Shown: positions 1 through 8,863, counted from the stretch's first letter. The stretch: 64,000 nucleotides of DNA from Dechloromonas sp. CZR5 (GCF_008711155.1 NZ_VUYQ01000002.1:372001-436000); one strand, 5' to 3'. A program made the numbers and translations. Notes: generated by a model not told the origin, from the letters alone.

Positions 1-992
1 AAAGCCCGGAGTCGGTCATCGGCGATCCTGTCAGCTTCTTCAAGACCACCCAGAAACAATACACTTGGCAAAACGACCTCAAGCTACCGCTGGGCAGCGC
101 GCTGGTCGCCCTGGAGCGACTGGAGCAGGAAGTTGACTCGACCAAGAACTACTCGCGGAAAGCACGTACCATCGATTCGGCCCTGCTCGGCTGGAATGCT
201 GTACTCGGCTCGCACGCCTTCCAGGCCAATCTGCGCAGCGACGACAACTCGCAGTTCGGCCAGCGCGAAACCTGGCTCCTCGGCTACGGCTATCAGCTGG
301 CCCCATCGTGGCGATTGGCCGGCAGCTATGGTACGGCCTTCAAGGCGCCGACCATGAACGATCTCTACTTTCCGTTCACCGCCGGTGTCGGCAGCGGCAA
401 CGCCAATCTGAAGCCGGAGGAGTCGCGCAATGCGGAAGCCTCGTTGCGCTTCCAGCAAGGCGCGACACAGGCCCGGATCACCTACTTCCGCAACAAGATC
501 AATAACCTGATTGAGTGGACTACCGATCCCAACACTTTCTTCTCGACACCCGCCAACGTCGGACAGGCGATCATCGACGGGGTCGAGATCAGCGCCGGAA
601 CGACACTCGGCAGCTGGCTGCTCAACGCCAACGCCACCTTCCAGGACCCGCGCGATCAGGATCATCACCAGCAACTGCGGCGCCGGGCAAAGGCCTTCGG
701 CCTGGTCAGCGCCACCTATGTCGCCGGTGCCTTCCGGGGCGGCATCGAGTTCAAGGCGGTGGGTGGACGCTACGACGATCCGCATTGGCAAACCGGCCTG
801 AACCAGGTGCACATGGGCGGCTATGCGCTGACCAACCTGTTCGCCAACTATGCCTTCAACAAGGAATGGCAGGCCTTTGCCCGCGTGGACAACCTGTTCG
901 ACCGCAACTACGACATCGCCCGTTCGACCAGTGTCATTTATGGCACGCCGGGCCTGTCGGCTTTTGCAGGCATCCGCTACAGTTTCCAGTAA
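1..992 (+). CDS. btuB: TonB-dependent cobalamin receptor BtuB, C-terminal part (gene starts before the window)
   Basis: About 329 codons are visible, read from base 3 with no start codon, so the N-terminal plug lies outside the window. What remains is an outer-membrane beta-barrel made of alternating amphipathic strands. It has the receptor-typical segments FKAPTMNDLYF and NANLKPEESRN, followed by VDNLFDRNYD and a C-terminal strand ending RYSFQ. The cobalamin assignment rests on context: btuC begins 4 bp downstream, then btuD and the adenosyltransferase. It would carry corrinoids across the outer membrane using TonB energy. A second receptor of this class lies at 5424. TonB receptor status is certain, B12 specificity likely. 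Confidence 0.85.
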   Translation, partial: SPESVIGDPVSFFKTTQKQYTWQNDLKLPLGSALVALERLEQEVDSTKNYSRKARTIDSALLGWNAVLGSHAFQANLRSDDNSQFGQRETWLLGYGYQLAPSWRLAGSYGTAFKAPTMNDLYFPFTAGVGSGNANLKPEESRNAEASLRFQQGATQARITYFRNKINNLIEWTTDPNTFFSTPANVGQAIIDGVEISAGTTLGSWLLNANATFQDPRDQDHHQQLRRRAKAFGLVSATYVAGAFRGGIEFKAVGGRYDDPHWQTGLNQVHMGGYALTNLFANYAFNKEWQAFARVDNLFDRNYDIARSTSVIYGTPGLSAFAGIRYSFQ

Positions 993-996
993 ACCG

Positions 997-1974
997 ATGC
1001 CCACCCGCCAACGTGCTTTCCTAATCCTCGCCAGCCTCGTTCTGCTGGCCGCGTTGAGTTTCGGTTTCGCGTTGACGGTGGGCAGTTTCAAGGTTTCCTA
1101 TAGCGAGGTGTTCGCCTCCCTTCTCGGCCGCGAAGGCGCTGGTGGCGATGTCGTACTGCAGTTGCGCCTGCCACGGGCTATCGCCGGCTTCGCCTGCGGC
1201 GGCCTGTTGGCGCTGGCCGGGGCACTGATGCAGGTGCTGCTGCGCAATCCGCTGGCCGATCCTTACGTACTGGGCATTTCCGGTGGCGCCGGGGTGGGCG
1301 CCACGTTCGCCATCCTGATCGGCCTGCCGGTTCTCGGTATCGACGGTCTGGCCTTCGCCGGGGCGCTTGGTGCCATGTTCATTGTCTTCGGGCTGGCCCA
1401 CGGTGACGGCAGCTGGACGCAAACCCGCCTGCTGCTCACCGGCGTGATTGTCGCCGCCGGCTGCGGCGCACTGGTGGCCTTGATGCTGGCCATTGCCGAG
1501 GAGCACAAGCTGCGCGGCATGCTGTTCTGGCTGATGGGCGATCTGGGTCAGAGCGCACAATGGTGGCCGGCCGTGCTCGCACTCGCTGTGGCGCTGACCT
1601 TGTCCATTCCCTTCGCCCGCGAACTGAACCTGCTGTCGCGCGGCATGATGCAGGCCCAGGCGCTGGGCGTGGCGGTGGATCGGCTTCGTTACGCGATCTA
1701 CCTGCTCGCCTCGCTGGCCACGGCGGCATCGGTAACCACGGCTGGCTCAATCGGTTTCGTTGGTCTGGTCGTGCCGCATCTGGTCCGTCTGGCCACCGGC
1801 AACGACCAGCGCCTGCTGCTCCCGGCCTCGGTGCTGGCCGGCGGCTCGCTGCTGGTGCTGGCCGACACGCTGGCGCGGACCATCATCGCGCCGCAGCAAC
1901 TGCCGGTCGGCGTGCTGACGGCGCTGATCGGGGTGCCGGTTTTCCTGTTCCTGTTGTCGAGGCAGCCGAAATGA
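997..1974 (+). CDS. btuC: Cobalamin ABC transporter permease BtuC
   Basis: 325-residue FecCD-family inner-membrane permease with about ten hydrophobic segments. Family hallmarks are RNPLADPYVLGIS (residues 83-95) and GFVGLVVPHLVR (253-264), the second being the loop that contacts the ATPase. The frame is open further upstream, but ATG 997 sits just after the receptor stop and gives the normal family length. Its stop overlaps the ATG of btuD, so the two are probably translationally coupled. FecCD permeases also serve siderophores and haem; the cobO, cbiZ and cobB neighbours make a corrinoid the likely substrate. Confidence 0.9.
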   Translation: MPTRQRAFLILASLVLLAALSFGFALTVGSFKVSYSEVFASLLGREGAGGDVVLQLRLPRAIAGFACGGLLALAGALMQVLLRNPLADPYVLGISGGAGVGATFAILIGLPVLGIDGLAFAGALGAMFIVFGLAHGDGSWTQTRLLLTGVIVAAGCGALVALMLAIAEEHKLRGMLFWLMGDLGQSAQWWPAVLALAVALTLSIPFARELNLLSRGMMQAQALGVAVDRLRYAIYLLASLATAASVTTAGSIGFVGLVVPHLVRLATGNDQRLLLPASVLAGGSLLVLADTLARTIIAPQQLPVGVLTALIGVPVFLFLLSRQPK

Positions 1975-2744
1975 GCCGGCCCCTGCTCGAAACCCGGCAA
2001 CTGTGCGTAACAGTTGGCAACAAGGTCATTATCGACCGCCTCGACCTCAATCTGGCGGCCGGCGAACGGCTGGCCATCCTCGGCCGCAACGGCGCCGGCA
2101 AGTCGACCTTGCTGTCCACGCTGGCCGGCCTGCGCAAACCGGCCGCCGGTACGGTACTGTTCGCCGGCGACGATGCAGCTGGCCTGCATCCGCGCCAGTC
2201 TGCGCTGCGCCGCGCCTGGCTCGGCCAGTTCCAGAACGACCCGTTCGGCTCGACCGTGCTGGAAACGACCCTGACCGGCCGCCACCCGCATCTCGGCCGC
2301 TGGGACTGGGAAACCTCCCGGGACGCCGCTCTCGCCCGCGATGCCCTGAGCGCGGTCGGCCTGCGCGGCATGGAGGATCGCCAGATCCATACCCTGTCCG
2401 GTGGCGAACGCCAGCGACTGGCCATCGCCACGCTGCTAACCCAGGAAGCGCCGCTCTACCTGCTCGACGAGCCGCTGTCCCACCTCGATCTCAACCACCA
2501 GATGGCCGTCCTCGAACTGTTTGCCGGCACGGCACGCAACGAAGGTGCCGGTGTTGTCATGGTCCTCCACGACCCGGCGCTGGCCCATCGCTTCAGCGAC
2601 CGCGCCCTGCTCGTCCACGGTGACGGGCAAACCGAAATAGGACCGGTCGACGACATCCTGACGGCTGCGACGCTGTCCGAACTCTACGGCTACGGCCTGC
2701 GACAGATCGAAGATCGAGGCCATCGCTGTTTCATCCCGGAATAG
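1971..2744 (+). CDS. btuD: Cobalamin ABC transporter ATPase BtuD
   Basis: 257-residue ABC ATPase that powers the BtuC permease from the cytoplasm. Walker A is GRNGAGKST (residues 38-46), the signature LSGGERQR (142-149), Walker B LYLLDEP (162-168) and the switch histidine H200. ATG 1971 overlaps the btuC stop in an ATGA arrangement. The frame is open for about 400 bases upstream, but that part is the out-of-frame btuC coding region. No periplasmic BtuF-type binding protein gene is seen in this locus, so it may be encoded before the window or elsewhere. Confidence 0.9.
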   Translation: MSRPLLETRQLCVTVGNKVIIDRLDLNLAAGERLAILGRNGAGKSTLLSTLAGLRKPAAGTVLFAGDDAAGLHPRQSALRRAWLGQFQNDPFGSTVLETTLTGRHPHLGRWDWETSRDAALARDALSAVGLRGMEDRQIHTLSGGERQRLAIATLLTQEAPLYLLDEPLSHLDLNHQMAVLELFAGTARNEGAGVVMVLHDPALAHRFSDRALLVHGDGQTEIGPVDDILTAATLSELYGYGLRQIEDRGHRCFIPE

Positions 2745-2748
2745 AAAA

Positions 2749-3339
2749 ATGACCGTTACCCACGAACAACGCATGCAGAAGAAGAAAACCGTCGTCGATG
2801 GCAAGATCGCCGCCGCCCAGGAAGAACGCGGCGTGCTGGTGATCAACACCGGCAACGGCAAAGGCAAGTCGAGCGCCGCTTTCGGCGTCGTCGCCCGTGC
2901 CCTCGGCCACGGCCTGAAGGTCGGCGTCGTCCAGTTCGTCAAGGGCCGCTCGGATACCGGCGAGGAAGCCTTCTTCCGCCGCCAGCCGGACGTCGCCTGG
3001 CACGTCGGCGGCGAAGGCTTCACCTGGGAAACCCAGGACAAGGAGCGCGACGCCCAGGCGGCGCAGGCGGCCTGGGAAGTCGCCTGCGGCCATCTGAGCA
3101 ATCCGGACATCGGCCTCGTCGTACTCGACGAAATGACCTATGCCTTCAAGTACGGCTGGCTCGACCTCGATGTGGTGATCGCCAACCTGCTCTCCCGACC
3201 ACCCATGCAGCACGTCATCGTCACCGGCCGCGCCGCGCCGCAGGCCCTGCGTGATGCCGCCGACACGGTGAGCGATATCGGCATGGAGAAGCACGCCTTC
3301 CAGGCCGGCATCAAAGCCATGCCCGGCCTCGAATTCTGA
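2749..3339 (+). CDS. cobO: Corrinoid adenosyltransferase, CobA/CobO type
   Basis: 196-residue enzyme that transfers the adenosyl group of ATP to the cobalt of corrinoids, making adenosylcobalamin or its precursors in the cytoplasm. The nucleotide-binding loop TGNGKGKSS (about residues 34-42) and the segment VVLDEMTYAFKYGWLD (from about 124) are typical of the CobA/BtuR family, and the length is normal. The basic N-terminus (QKKKTVVDGK) is also usual. It starts 4 bp after btuD, so import and adenosylation are probably co-transcribed. Its product is a possible substrate class for the CbiZ domain encoded next. Confidence 0.92.
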   Translation: MTVTHEQRMQKKKTVVDGKIAAAQEERGVLVINTGNGKGKSSAAFGVVARALGHGLKVGVVQFVKGRSDTGEEAFFRRQPDVAWHVGGEGFTWETQDKERDAQAAQAAWEVACGHLSNPDIGLVVLDEMTYAFKYGWLDLDVVIANLLSRPPMQHVIVTGRAAPQALRDAADTVSDIGMEKHAFQAGIKAMPGLEF

Positions 3340-3349
3340 GATCCGAACA

Positions 3350-4969
3350 GTGAACGCCCTCCGCCACCTGGCCCTGTGCGGCCTGCTCCTGCTGTCGGCC
3401 ATCGCCCGCGCCGGCGAAATCGACCTGCCGGCCGACGTCCGGGCCGACGCCCGGATCCTGCGCGGCGAACGCGACGGCTATTGGGAAAAGCGGCTGGTCG
3501 TCCGCTTCCCCGAGGCGCGGCGCACGCTGTCGACCTCCGACGGCCTGCTCGACGCCCATGCCGCGCTGAACCACGCCGGCCACCCGCTGCTCTGGCATAA
3601 GTTGGGCATCGAGTTCATGGGCCTGGACGGCCGCGGCGGCAAGGCCTACGGCGAATATATCCATGCCGGGACCGCCCGCGACCTGCAACTCGCCAAGTCG
3701 GCGGTCGCCCACATGGCCACCGCCGCCGACATGGACAACCTGGCAGTCGTCACCAAGCGCCACGGCCCGCTGACAGTCACCGTGCTGGCCACCGCCGGCG
3801 CCAAATCCAATGCCATCCGCACCGGCGTCGATGCCGGCACTTACATCGAAGGCAACGAGCCGGCCGGCACCATCAACATTCTGGTCCTGACCAATATCCG
3901 GCTCACCGATGCCGCGCTGGCCCGCAGCCTGATCACCGTCACCGAGGGCAAGACCGCCGCGCTGCAGGACCTCCAGGTGGCGAGCACCTACACGCCGACG
4001 GTACAGGCGACGGGTACCGGTACCGACAGCATCATCGTCGTTTCCGGTACCGAAGGGCCGCAGGCCAGCTACACCGGCGGCCACAGCCGGATCGGCGAAC
4101 TGATCGGCAAGGCCAGTCATGAGGCAGTGATCGCCGCGCTCGGCAAGCAGAACGGCCTTTTCCTGCCCGGCAGCCAGCGCTTCACGGCAACCACCGAAGC
4201 CCCCCCCAAGGCTCCGGAATCCCTGCGCCTCGCTCTTCTGCATCTTGATGCCGTACCCGGCGACATCGCCGGCAATCGCGCGCGTATCGAGGCCGGCATC
4301 GGCGAGGCGATCGCTCGGGGCGCTGACTGGATCGTCACGCCGGAACTGGCCGAAACCGGCTACAACTTCGCCAAGCGCATCGGTACCGACTGGATCGCTC
4401 CCTATCCCGACGCCTGGATGAGCAAGCTGGCTGCCATCGCCCGCGACAACCGTGTGGCGCTCTTCATCGGCTTTGCCGAGCGCGATGCCAAAAGCGGCAA
4501 ACTGCACAACAGCGTCGCCGTCATTGACCGCGACGGCGCGCTGCGAGGCACCTACCGCAAGCAGCGCCCGATCGGCAGCGTCGAAAGCTGGTCCACGGCA
4601 GGCAGCGGTGGCGCCCCCTTCGTCATCGACGGCATCCCGGTTGGCGTGCTGATCTGCGCCGATACCTACCGGCCGGAACCGGCCGCCCGCCTGCGCGCAC
4701 AGGGCGCCGCCATCCTGCTGGCCCCGTCCGCCTGGCCGCCGGTGGACGGCATGGGACCGGGCGACGCCTGGGAACGGCGCAGCGCCGAAACCGGCCTACC
4801 GCTGGTCGTCAACAACCGCACCGGCCGCGAGCCGGAACTCGATTTCTCGACCGGCGAAAGTGTCGTCGCCAGCGGCGGTGAGCGGCGCTTCGCCTTCACC
4901 GCCGAGCAGACGCGCCTGTTCTACGTCGACTGGGATCGCCGGCAGGGTTTCAGACAAGTCACACCATGA
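3350..4969 (+). CDS. Exported fusion of adenosylcobinamide amidohydrolase (CbiZ) with a nitrilase-family amidase
   Basis: 539 residues starting at GTG 3350, 10 bp after the adenosyltransferase. Residues 1-21 look like a signal peptide with a probable cut after AIARA. Residues 45-270 match CbiZ, including TAGAKSNA (148-155), TINILV, TVTEGKTAA, ATGTGTDSI (220-228) and GGHSRIGELIG. CbiZ enzymes hydrolyse the aminopropanol amide of adenosylcobinamide to release cobyric acid. Residues 292-535 are a carbon-nitrogen hydrolase domain with a complete Glu-Lys-Cys triad: E332 in PELAETGY, K404 in YRKQRPIG, C436 in LICADTY. Both halves therefore look catalytically intact. CbiZ is usually a stand-alone cytoplasmic enzyme, so a periplasmic fusion is unusual. 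The domain calls are firm; the joint reaction is unknown. Confidence 0.82.
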   Translation: MNALRHLALCGLLLLSAIARAGEIDLPADVRADARILRGERDGYWEKRLVVRFPEARRTLSTSDGLLDAHAALNHAGHPLLWHKLGIEFMGLDGRGGKAYGEYIHAGTARDLQLAKSAVAHMATAADMDNLAVVTKRHGPLTVTVLATAGAKSNAIRTGVDAGTYIEGNEPAGTINILVLTNIRLTDAALARSLITVTEGKTAALQDLQVASTYTPTVQATGTGTDSIIVVSGTEGPQASYTGGHSRIGELIGKASHEAVIAALGKQNGLFLPGSQRFTATTEAPPKAPESLRLALLHLDAVPGDIAGNRARIEAGIGEAIARGADWIVTPELAETGYNFAKRIGTDWIAPYPDAWMSKLAAIARDNRVALFIGFAERDAKSGKLHNSVAVIDRDGALRGTYRKQRPIGSVESWSTAGSGGAPFVIDGIPVGVLICADTYRPEPAARLRAQGAAILLAPSAWPPVDGMGPGDAWERRSAETGLPLVVNNRTGREPELDFSTGESVVASGGERRFAFTAEQTRLFYVDWDRRQGFRQVTP

Positions 4970-5159
4970 ACGGCTTGCTCCTCAAGATCGCCCGCCCGCC
5001 ATGTTCGGCAAGCGGACAGCGGCTACGACCAAGGCGGCGAAGTATTTCGTGACCCACTGACCAGCAAGCTGGCGTTGATCGAGCCAGCCAAACCGTAAGG
5101 AATGCACGACCCGATCTTGTCCTTCCGGCGGCAAGAATCTGATGTATCAGCCGGAAACC
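4970..5159 (+). other. Intergenic leader region upstream of the riboswitch
   Basis: No credible gene is seen here. The region holds two small inverted repeats: GCTGGC (5068-5073) with GCCAGC (5083-5088), and TTCCGGC (5123-5129) with GCCGGAA (5150-5156). The second lies directly before the riboswitch. Neither is followed by a T-run. I could not identify a convincing -35/-10 pair, although a promoter for the riboswitch transcript should lie in this stretch. Confidence 0.4.
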
Positions 5160-5343
5160 GCAACAGGTGCCCGCCGCCGCAAGGCGTCGGGTGAAACGGG
5201 AACGGGGTGCGCGATCCACGCGATCGCAATGCCCCGGCTGCCCCCGCAACGGTAAGCAAGTGCGGATACGCCATGACGCCACTGAGTGACAACTTGGGAA
5301 GGCGGCGCATCAAGACTTGCCAGCCCGGAGACCGGCCTGTTGC
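5160..5343 (+). ncRNA. Cobalamin riboswitch
   Basis: All main conserved parts of the cobalamin riboswitch are present in order: GGGTGAAACGGGAA, then GGGGTGCG, GCTGCCCCCGCAACGGTAA, CCACTG, TTGGGAAGGC, and a B12 box CAGCCCGGAGACCGGCC. The closing stem is GCAACAGG (5160-5167) with CCTGTTGC (5336-5343). Binding of adenosylcobalamin normally lowers expression of the downstream gene. It lies about 80 bp before the second BtuB-like receptor and probably also controls cobB behind it. Confidence 0.95.
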
Positions 5344-5349
5344 TTCGTG

Positions 5350-5368
5350 CTGCCGCCGCCTGCGGCAG
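5350..5368 (+). promoter_or_regulatory. Hairpin after the riboswitch, possible expression platform
   Basis: CTGCCGC (5350-5356) pairs with GCGGCAG (5362-5368) around a 5-base loop. No T-run follows, so it does not look like an intrinsic terminator. The receptor ribosome binding site CAGGAG lies about 45 bases further on. Control at translation or through Rho is therefore more likely than simple attenuation, but this is inference. Confidence 0.45.
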
Positions 5369-5423
5369 CGATGGCAACTGACCGGCTGCGGGAATGCGGA
5401 CGGTCGTTCACAGGAGTCGCACC

Positions 5424-7517
5424 ATGCAACACCGTCTGTTCTTGCTGGCCGCCATGGCCGGCATCGGCAACCTCCACGCCGCCGGCCTACCCACCCTGCA
5501 GGAAGTGACCGTCAGCAGCGGCCAGCGCGACCTGACCGGTGTCGCCGACTCGGCCACCGAGGGCACGGTCACCGCCAGGCAACTGGCCAACCGCCCGCTG
5601 CTGCGTCCGGCCGAAGCGCTGGAAACCGTGCCCGGCATGATCGTCACCCAGCACTCCGGCGACGGCAAAGCCAACCAGTATTTCCTGCGCGGTTTCAATC
5701 TCGACCACGGCAGCGACTTCGCCACCCACGTCCTGGGCATGCCGGTCAACATGGCCAGCCACGCCCACGGCCAGGGCTACATGGATCTCAATTTCCTGAT
5801 CCCCGAACTGATCGGCGGCATCCGCTACCGCAAGGGCGTCTATGCGGCCGAGGACGGCGATTTCGCCACGACCGGCTCGGCACGCATCGACTACCTGCGC
5901 AAACTCGACCGGAGCTTCGTCGAACTCGGCGCCGGCCAGCACAATTTCCGGCGCCTGCTCGCCGCCGGCGGACACAGCCTGGGCGATATCAATCTGATGG
6001 GCGCCATCGATGTCGGCGGCTATGACGGCCCCTGGGATCAGCCGCAGAAGCTCAACAAAACCAACGGCGTGCTGCGTCTGACCTCGGGCAACGCCGCCAA
6101 CGGCTTTTCGCTGGCCGGCATGGCCTACAAGGCCGACTGGACAGCCACCGAGCATGTGCCCGAACGCGCCATCGCCAATGGCGAGATCGGCCGTTTCGGC
6201 GCCCAGTCGCCCAATGACGGCGGCAAGACGCACCGCACCAGCCTGTCCGGCGACTGGGCGCGTACCAACGAGTCCGGGGCCAGCAAGCTCAACCTCTACG
6301 TCGTCGATTACGGCCTGAACTACTTCGCCAACCCGTCCGGCTACATCAACGGCGTGCAGGGCGATCAGCACGAACAGGCCGACGAGCGCCTGCTGTGGGG
6401 CGGACAGGTCCGGCACAGCTGGTTCCTCGGGCCGCAATGGAAGGACACCGAACTGAGCGCCGGCCTCCAGTTGCGTCAGGACCGGATTTCGCTCGTCGGG
6501 CTGTACGCCACCGAGAACCGGCAGCGCACGCGGACCATCCGCGAAGACCGCATCCGCGAGACAGCGCTCGCCTTCCTGCTCGAAGCCCGCACCCAATGGA
6601 CCGGCTGGCTGCGCAGCACGCTCGGCCTGCGGCGCGACCAGATCGACGCCCGCGTCACCCCGCTGGCCGGACAGTTCAACATGGGCAACGGCGGCGAGGC
6701 CTCGGCCGGCCAGACCAGCCCGAAACTCGGCCTCGTCTTCGGCCCCTTCGATTTGCTCGGGCCGACCGAGTTCTACGCCAACTGGGGCCACGGCTTCCAC
6801 AGCAACGATGCGCGCGGCACCACGGCACGCACCAATCCGCAGGACGGCAGCGCCGTCGACGCCGTGCCGCTGATCGTCAAGGCCAAGGGCAGCGAACTCG
6901 GCCTGCGCGCCACGCCGCTCAAGGGATGGCACACCAACCTGTCGGTCTGGCAGATGGCGCTGGCCTCCGAACTGGTCTTCGTCGGCGACGAAGGCATCAC
7001 CGAACCCAAAGGGGCCTCGCGCCGGCACGGTGTCGAATGGTCCAACTACATCACGCCGGTTGACGGCTGGATCGTCGACGCCGACATCGCCTGGTCGCAG
7101 GCCCGCTTCCGCGAAGCCAACGTCGACAACGGCGGCCGCCGCGTACCCAACGCCATTCCGCTGACCGCCTCGCTCGGCCTCACCGCCGACCACGGCGGCC
7201 CGTGGTTCGGCGGCCTGCGCCTGCGCTACCTCGGCGCCTACGCGCTGGAGGAAACCGGCGAACACAAGTCGTCGGCATTCTGGATGGCCAACCTGAAAGC
7301 CGGCTACCGCATCACCCCCCAGTTGCAACTCACCCTCGACATCCTCAACCTGTTCGACAAGCGGGCCAACGACATCGAGTACTGGGGCGGCGCTTGCTCG
7401 CGCAACGAAGCGCTGGCCGGCACCGGCGGCTGCGGCTCTGGCACCGCCATCGACGGCCGACTGGTACATCCGCTTGAACCGCGTACCTTCCGCCTCAGCC
7501 TGCGCGCCAGCTTCTGA
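5424..7517 (+). CDS. TonB-dependent receptor, probable corrinoid transporter (second BtuB-like)
   Basis: 697-residue outer-membrane receptor. ATG 5424 follows CAGGAG and begins a signal peptide ending about NLHAAG. A plug domain follows (LETVPGMIV, QYFLRGFNLDHGSD, IPELIGGIRYRKGVY), then a long beta-barrel with VYANWGHGFHSND-like strands, a C-terminal NLFDKRANDIEY segment and terminal ASF. The cobalamin riboswitch directly upstream makes a corrinoid the most likely cargo. It differs clearly from the receptor ending at 992, so the locus encodes two receptors that may prefer different corrinoids. Two cysteines in GGACSRNEALAGTGGCG may form a disulfide near the C-terminus. Confidence 0.88.
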   Translation: MQHRLFLLAAMAGIGNLHAAGLPTLQEVTVSSGQRDLTGVADSATEGTVTARQLANRPLLRPAEALETVPGMIVTQHSGDGKANQYFLRGFNLDHGSDFATHVLGMPVNMASHAHGQGYMDLNFLIPELIGGIRYRKGVYAAEDGDFATTGSARIDYLRKLDRSFVELGAGQHNFRRLLAAGGHSLGDINLMGAIDVGGYDGPWDQPQKLNKTNGVLRLTSGNAANGFSLAGMAYKADWTATEHVPERAIANGEIGRFGAQSPNDGGKTHRTSLSGDWARTNESGASKLNLYVVDYGLNYFANPSGYINGVQGDQHEQADERLLWGGQVRHSWFLGPQWKDTELSAGLQLRQDRISLVGLYATENRQRTRTIREDRIRETALAFLLEARTQWTGWLRSTLGLRRDQIDARVTPLAGQFNMGNGGEASAGQTSPKLGLVFGPFDLLGPTEFYANWGHGFHSNDARGTTARTNPQDGSAVDAVPLIVKAKGSELGLRATPLKGWHTNLSVWQMALASELVFVGDEGITEPKGASRRHGVEWSNYITPVDGWIVDADIAWSQARFREANVDNGGRRVPNAIPLTASLGLTADHGGPWFGGLRLRYLGAYALEETGEHKSSAFWMANLKAGYRITPQLQLTLDILNLFDKRANDIEYWGGACSRNEALAGTGGCGSGTAIDGRLVHPLEPRTFRLSLRASF

Positions 7518-7529
7518 TCCTTCACTCGC

Positions 7530-7551
7530 GACCCTCCCCGCCGGGAGGGTC
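7530..7551 (+). terminator. Hairpin between the receptor and cobB
   Basis: GACCCTCCC (7530-7538) and GGGAGGGTC (7543-7551) form a perfect 9-bp stem with a 4-base loop, 13 bp after the receptor stop. There is no clear T-run, so it may only weaken or stabilise the transcript rather than end it. Confidence 0.5.
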
Positions 7552-7585
7552 TATCATCCCCTCTCACATCCCGCCTCCCGCCACC

Positions 7586-8863
7586 ATGCCCGCCTGTCCC
7601 GCCCTCCTCATCGCCGCCCCGGCCTCCGGCCAGGGCAAGACCACCGTCACCGCCGCCCTGGCCCGCCTGCATGCCCGGCAAGGCCGGCACGTCACCGTAT
7701 TCAAGTGCGGCCCCGACTTTCTCGACCCGCAGATCCATGCCTTCGCCAGCGGCCGCCCCTGCCAGAACCTCGATCTTGGCATGTGCGGCGAAGCCGATGC
7801 CCGCTGGCGCCTGGCCCAGGCGGCTGCCGACTCCGACCTGATCCTGATCGAAGGCGTCATGGGCCTGTTCGACGGCCAGCCCTCGGCCGCCGATATCGCC
7901 GAACGCTTCGCCATCCCGGTCATGGCCCTGATCGATGCCGGCAAGATGGCCCAGACCTTCGGCGCCGTAGCCCACGGTCTGGCCAGCTACCGTCCCGGCC
8001 TGCCTTTCGCCGGCGTGCTCGCCAACCGCGTCGGCAGCCCTCGCCATGCCGACATGCTGAAGGAAAGCCTGCCCCCCGGCATGGGCTGGTTCGGTGCCCT
8101 GCCGAAAAGTGACGACAGCCTGCCCGAGCGCCATCTCGGCCTGCTCCAGGCCGCCGAGATCGACAACCTCGGGCAGCGCCTCGACAAGCTGGCCGATGCA
8201 CTCGCCACCAGCGCCACCGTCGACCTGCCCGCCCTGGTCGATTTCGCCATGGCCGCGCCACCCGACACGGCGCCGCTGCTCGCCGGCAAGACCGTCGCCA
8301 TCGCCCACGATGCGGCTTACGGATTCATCTACCCGGCCAACCTGCAGACCCTGCGGCAACTGGGCGCCGACCTGCGTTTCTTCTCGCCGGTCGCCGGCGA
8401 AAGCTTGCCCTCCTGTGACGCCGTCTGGCTGCCGGGCGGCTACCCTGAGCTGCACGCCCCGGCCATCGGCAGCAATACTGTGCTGTGGCAGCAGTTGCAC
8501 GACCACGTTGCGGCCGGCAAGCCGCTGCTCGCCGAGTGCGGCGGCATGATGAGCCTGTTCGGGAAAGTCGTGGACAAAGCCGGCACCACCCATCGCTTCG
8601 GCGGCCTGTTGCCCGGCCGCTCGGTCATGCAGAAACGGCTGGCCGCTCTCGGTACGCAATTCGTCGATCTGCCCGAAGGCTCGCTGTCCGGGCACACCTT
8701 CCATTACTCGAAAAGCGAGTCGCCGCTGGCCCCACTGACCCGGGCGCGCACCGCCGACGGGCGTGAAGGCGAGGCCGTCTACCGCCTGAATCGACTGACC
8801 GCGTCGTATGTCCATCTCTACTTCCCGTCCAATCCGGAAGCGGTCGCCGCTTTGCTCGGCTGA
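7586..8863 (+). CDS. cobB: Cobyrinic acid a,c-diamide synthase (CobB/CbiA)
   Basis: 425-residue glutamine-dependent amidotransferase that converts the a and c side-chain carboxylates of (hydrogeno)cobyrinic acid to amides. The N-terminal ATP-binding half has APASGQGKTT (11-20), FKCGPDFLDP and EGVMGLFDG. The C-terminal glutaminase half has WLPGGYPE, the nucleophile C318 in LAECGGMMS, and H410 in SYVHLYF. The length is normal. Other corrin-ring genes are not in this window, so a role in a full pathway elsewhere, or in amidating salvaged corrinoids, cannot be decided here. It lies behind the riboswitch-controlled receptor and is probably co-regulated. Confidence 0.93.
   Translation: MPACPALLIAAPASGQGKTTVTAALARLHARQGRHVTVFKCGPDFLDPQIHAFASGRPCQNLDLGMCGEADARWRLAQAAADSDLILIEGVMGLFDGQPSAADIAERFAIPVMALIDAGKMAQTFGAVAHGLASYRPGLPFAGVLANRVGSPRHADMLKESLPPGMGWFGALPKSDDSLPERHLGLLQAAEIDNLGQRLDKLADALATSATVDLPALVDFAMAAPPDTAPLLAGKTVAIAHDAAYGFIYPANLQTLRQLGADLRFFSPVAGESLPSCDAVWLPGGYPELHAPAIGSNTVLWQQLHDHVAAGKPLLAECGGMMSLFGKVVDKAGTTHRFGGLLPGRSVMQKRLAALGTQFVDLPEGSLSGHTFHYSKSESPLAPLTRARTADGREGEAVYRLNRLTASYVHLYFPSNPEAVAALLG

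Noticed and set aside
5487..7469. A 660-codon open frame antisense to the second cobalamin receptor
   Set aside because: Third-position GC bias keeps antisense frames open in this genome; the translation is low-complexity Gly/Ala/Val/Arg without domains, and the plus strand encodes a clear receptor.
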